Position numbers and translations under genes: made by a program
Origin: Spirosomataceae bacterium
GTDB lineage: Bacteria; Bacteroidota; Bacteroidia; Cytophagales; Spirosomataceae
Assembly: GCA_030731175.1 (NCBI GenBank)
Contig: JANQUM010000157.1
Location: 1-7,409 of the forward strand
Length of the DNA stretch: 7,409 bases
Direction: 5' to 3'
Shown: positions 5,037 to 7,409 of the stretch, in pieces
Layout of the letters: the number at the start of each line of letters is the position of its first letter
Numbering within the stretch: the stretch's first letter is position 1
Notes under the pieces: model-generated
What the model was told of the DNA's origin: nothing
The model's input: only the letters and a program-made list of their open reading frames with translations
Databases searched by the model: none

Positions 5037-6443
5037 CTACTTCCTAACCAACCACAATTCAGGATTCAGTCGGCTGGTGTTTTTCCAAACTTGAAAATTT
5101 ATTTCGGTAATTCCTTCCACGGTGGCGGCTGTTCCGATGGTTTGGTTCATTGAAACTTGCTGCCCTGATCTCACCGAAACTGATTGTAAATTGGCGTAAA
5201 CGGTAAAAAAATCACCGTGCTGAATTGCCACTACATTATTTAATCCAGGAATTGCTGTTACATCCATAACTGTTCCGTCAAAAACTGCGTGAACCGTTGC
5301 TCCCGACTGCGTTTGGATATTTACGCCGTTATTATCAATCTGAACACCTCTCAAAACGGGATGGTTTTTCACTCCAAATTTATCAGAAACGAAACCACTT
5401 TTTACCGGCCACGGAATGCGGCGTTGGTTGGCCGCAAAAGTTGCTCCTGCCAAAGCAACCGAACGTACTTCTTTGGCGGCAGCGGTTATTTTTACCGGAG
5501 CAGCAACTACTTCAGGAGCGGGTGCGGGAATTTCTTTTTCCACAATAGGTGGGAGTACTTCATTAGGAGCGGCGGCGATTGCTTCTTCACGGCGACGGGC
5601 TTCTTGTCTTTTTGCTTCGGCTCTCCGATTTTCTTCCCGTTGATTCTCTTCGCGTCGTAGGGTTTCTTGACGGGCAAGTTCTTCTCGTCTTGCTTCTTCT
5701 CTGATTTTATTTTGTCGGGCAATTTCCCGCTGAATCACGGACGAAATACGCTGGTCTAATTGCTTCACCGAACGCTGCGTTGCGACAATTTCCGCTCGAA
5801 GTTGTGATTCCTTTTTGGATAAATCATTCACCACACGAGATTTCTCGCCTTTTAACTTTGTAAGCTGCTGGGCTTCGGTAAGCTTTTGCTGCTTTATGGT
5901 AACTTGGCTGCTTTTTTTATCAGCCAATTGCTGTTGCCTTTGCGTTAATTCTTCGGATGTCTTTTTAATTTGTTCAACTTGTTGTTTGCGGTTATCGCCA
6001 TACTGCTGAATGTACTTGTACCGCATCACCAATTCATTGAACGACTTTGATGAAAGAATAAAGCTCAGTTGATTAATCCTACCGCTTGTTTTTGAGGCTT
6101 GGTAGAGCATTCCGGCGTATTCTTTTCGTAAAACGACGATTTTGTCTTCAAGTTGGGAAGTTTCGGTGGTGAGTCCTTTCAGTTCTGTTTCAATCAAACC
6201 GAGGTCTTGTTCCATCAACGAAAGCTGTTCTTCCTGCGAAGAAATTTGCTTATTTAACGCCCGCAATTCACCCACCGAACTCGTCTTTTGTTTGCGGGTT
6301 TGGTTCAGTATTTTCTGCGTTGTGTTGATTTTTTCGAGGTTCGCTTTTTTCTCTCTTTCCAGTTCATCACGGGAAAGCGTTTGGGCGGAAATTGTGCCCA
6401 AAACAAAAAGGAGAATCCCGAGAAGTGAATACCAAAATTTCAT
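5037..6443 (-). CDS. envC: Murein hydrolase activator EnvC-like protein with degenerate LytM domain
   Basis: I set the start at the ATG at 6441-6443 (468 residues): it opens a signal peptide (MKFWYSLLGI, hydrophobic, cut near ISA/Q). The longer frame begins at TTG 6482 and would add 13 residues before it. Residues about 24-250 are a long coiled coil rich in Gln/Lys/Glu, 238-288 an Arg/Glu-rich charged segment, 290-345 an Ala/Pro linker, and 346-468 a LytM/M23 domain (WPVKSGFVSDKFG). Zinc and catalytic positions are replaced: HxGxD is NNGVN (371-375), YAHL is YANL (Asn418), and HxH is EIN (447-449). As in E. coli EnvC, it should therefore bind and activate an N-acetylmuramoyl-L-alanine amidase for septal peptidoglycan splitting in the periplasm, not cut itself. 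It lies 46 bases after the DUF4292 gene, a common arrangement in this phylum. The partner amidase is not in the window. Confidence 0.9.
   Translation of the reverse strand: MKFWYSLLGILLFVLGTISAQTLSRDELEREKKANLEKINTTQKILNQTRKQKTSSVGELRALNKQISSQEEQLSLMEQDLGLIETELKGLTTETSQLEDKIVVLRKEYAGMLYQASKTSGRINQLSFILSSKSFNELVMRYKYIQQYGDNRKQQVEQIKKTSEELTQRQQQLADKKSSQVTIKQQKLTEAQQLTKLKGEKSRVVNDLSKKESQLRAEIVATQRSVKQLDQRISSVIQREIARQNKIREEARREELARQETLRREENQREENRRAEAKRQEARRREEAIAAAPNEVLPPIVEKEIPAPAPEVVAAPVKITAAAKEVRSVALAGATFAANQRRIPWPVKSGFVSDKFGVKNHPVLRGVQIDNNGVNIQTQSGATVHAVFDGTVMDVTAIPGLNNVVAIQHGDFFTVYANLQSVSVRSGQQVSMNQTIGTAATVEGITEINFQVWKNTSRLNPELWLVRK
5580..5732 (-). other. Arg/Glu-rich low-complexity segment within envC
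   Basis: Codons 238-288 of envC encode runs of REE, RRE and RQE with almost no hydrophobic residues, continuing the coiled coil as a probable single charged helix before the Ala/Pro linker. On the plus strand this appears as repeated TTCTTC/CGTCG-like words, but without a clean nucleotide period. It is a likely spacer between coiled coil and LytM domain, and a place where length may vary between strains. Confidence 0.6.
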
Positions 6444-6489
6444 GCAATTTAGTTGTAAAACAGCGTTTCGATAGCTGCCCAAATTTACG

Positions 6490-7320
6490 TTATTTTTTTA
6501 ACGAAACAGGCGTATAGGATTTCGGAACGCTGAACGGAAAACGAAGGTCCCGCTCCAAAAACTCAAATTTGTTATGTTCAATATTTATTGAAGTGGTTGT
6601 TTCTGTTTCAACCGCTAATTTCTCAACCCGGGTTTCGATTCGCTGCGGGATTTCGCCGTTTTCGGTTTTGGTAAAATCGGCGTAAGTAATAACAAGGCGG
6701 TTTGGGGCATTCGCACGTTGAGCTAAAACACGAGTGAGCTTGTTTTTAAAGGCATCTATGGTGTTTTCAACTTCTAATTCACCAACGTTTTGTTTCACCG
6801 TAATAAAGCCGCCGTTTTCTGTAACCACGTCTTCGTCCCGCACGTAAATTGGCATATTTCCAACCAATAACGCCTGCACCAAATCAAAGGAAATATTAAA
6901 ACCCATAAATTCGCTGAGTTCTTGGTAGCCAAATTGATACACGTTTCGGTTTAACCTGTCAAGAAAAATTGCCGAATCAGGCGTGATGATTCCACGGGCA
7001 ACTTCGAGACCAACTGCTACTGAAACCCAAATAATACTGTCTTTTTTTACTTGAATTGTTGCCGGAAAAGTCTGCGAAAAATCAGGAGAACTAAACGCCA
7101 CCTTCGATTTAATTTTAAGGTAATTGAAGTCGAGTTCGTCGGGTTGAGCAATAATTATCGGCTCAGAAACGGGGGCTTTCTCCGTGATAATTACGGTAGA
7201 ATCTGCTTTGTTTTTTCCTGGAACAAACACCTCGGATTTCTTCAATTTGTGGCGTTTGCAAGATGTCTGAAAAGCGATTATACTGATAATTGCCGCCCAC
7301 TTTAGTACCTTAAAAACCAT
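6490..7320 (-). CDS. DUF4292-family lipoprotein
   Basis: I choose the ATG at 7318-7320 (276 residues). The frame runs back to a GTG at 7362, but that codon lies on the candidate -7 box, whereas the ATG opens a good signal peptide (MVFKVLKWAAIISIIAF) ending at TSC with Cys21 for lipidation; Gln18 at -3 is unusual. The residues after Cys are strongly basic (KRHKLKK). The mature part is beta-rich, with KSKVAFSSPD (71-80), SIIWVSVAVGLEVARGIITPDS (in 95-116), LVITYADF (209-216) and the ending FPFSVPKSYTPV. These match DUF4292 (PF14125), Bacteroidota envelope proteins that resemble the LolA/LolB fold. Function is unknown; lipid or lipoprotein handling is only inference from the fold. It directly precedes envC, an arrangement I recall as conserved, which suggests a linked role in wall or outer-membrane maintenance. 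Confidence 0.85.
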   Translation of the reverse strand: MVFKVLKWAAIISIIAFQTSCKRHKLKKSEVFVPGKNKADSTVIITEKAPVSEPIIIAQPDELDFNYLKIKSKVAFSSPDFSQTFPATIQVKKDSIIWVSVAVGLEVARGIITPDSAIFLDRLNRNVYQFGYQELSEFMGFNISFDLVQALLVGNMPIYVRDEDVVTENGGFITVKQNVGELEVENTIDAFKNKLTRVLAQRANAPNRLVITYADFTKTENGEIPQRIETRVEKLAVETETTTSINIEHNKFEFLERDLRFPFSVPKSYTPVSLKK

Positions 7321-7361
7321 GTATTTACGCTGAGAATGATGCAAAAAGCTGCTTTGAGCCA

Positions 7362-7369
7362 CAAAGATA
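7362..7369 (-). promoter_or_regulatory. Candidate -7 box for the DUF4292-envC(-ilvA) unit
   Basis: The reverse complement of 7362-7369 is TATCTTTG, a match to TAnnTTTG. Transcription would start near 7358 and give a leader of about 38 bases before the ATG at 7320. No TTG is found at the expected -33 spacing toward 7390; only TTA-type words occur there. The remaining 40 bases to the window edge show no gene I can support; the short palindrome GTTAATTTAAC at 7380-7390 lies upstream of the box. Confidence 0.42.
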
Positions 7370-7409
7370 AAACAACGAAGTTAATTTAACCTAACCGATG
7401 AGTTCGCCG

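Noticed and set aside
5580..5732. TTCTTC/CGTCG word pattern as a CRISPR or satellite repeat
   Set aside because: No constant period or spacer; it is the coding image of an Arg/Glu-rich helix in EnvC.
6142..6474. 110-codon open frame on the plus strand opposite envC
   Set aside because: Ser/Cys/Phe-rich composition is the antisense image of the envC coiled coil; no independent evidence of a gene.
6444..6482. TTG-initiated extension of EnvC
   Set aside because: It would put 13 polar residues before the signal peptide and almost fill the gap after the DUF4292 gene; the ATG at 6443 fits better.
7321..7362. GTG-initiated extension of the DUF4292 lipoprotein
   Set aside because: The GTG overlaps the candidate -7 box and adds 14 residues that spoil the signal peptide; the ATG at 7320 is preferred.
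7380..7390. Palindrome GTTAATTTAAC upstream of the DUF4292 promoter
   Set aside because: Five-base AT-rich arms are too short to support an operator on their own, and the region is cut by the window edge.

Overview
The window reads as chromosomal core DNA from a member of the Bacteroidota, most likely of the Cytophagales type. The evidence is the pairing of a DUF4292 lipoprotein with EnvC, a DUF6702 secreted protein, a YpdA-type bacillithiol disulfide reductase, gene starts without Shine-Dalgarno sequences, and promoter boxes matching the Bacteroidota -7 consensus TAnnTTTG. Genus is a guess only. I see no mobile element, CRISPR array, tRNA, rRNA or phage gene, and no stretch over 300 bases lacks a gene.

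Layout. Positions 1-632 (+) hold the last codons of a probable site-2 protease (RseP family), overlapped by ATGA with a secreted DUF6702 protein whose N-terminus is encoded by a short tandem repeat. Positions 633-751 are a regulatory region with a good promoter and a 10-bp inverted repeat over its -7 box, in front of a MarR-family regulator (752-1231, +). This gene converges, across a small hairpin spanning both stop codons, on a GDSL/SGNH hydrolase lipoprotein (1241-1930, -). A 97-bp divergent spacer with an 8-bp inverted repeat separates that gene from a two-gene plus-strand unit: ypdA (2028-3023) and, 6 bp on, a PolB-like 3'-5' exonuclease (3030-3764). The exonuclease shares a TTAA stop with the convergent threonine dehydratase gene ilvA (3761-5005, -). 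Upstream of ilvA on the same strand are envC (5037-6443) and a DUF4292 lipoprotein gene (6490-7320), closely spaced and probably one transcript read from a TAnnTTTG box near 7365.

How they work together. Two themes are visible: cell-envelope maintenance (RseP, DUF6702, GDSL lipoprotein, DUF4292, EnvC) and redox/nucleic-acid/amino-acid housekeeping (YpdA, exonuclease, IlvA). The EnvC homologue has lost every expected LytM zinc ligand, so it should activate an amidase rather than cut peptidoglycan. The YpdA homologue has Ile where the Staphylococcus aureus enzyme has Cys14. Three annotated starts should be moved in from TTG/GTG to ATG codons that open clean signal peptides.

I found no convincing new multi-gene system. 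The most useful leads are the two inverted-repeat operator candidates, the YpdA active-site difference with its exonuclease partner, and the repeat-expanded signal peptide of the DUF6702 protein.
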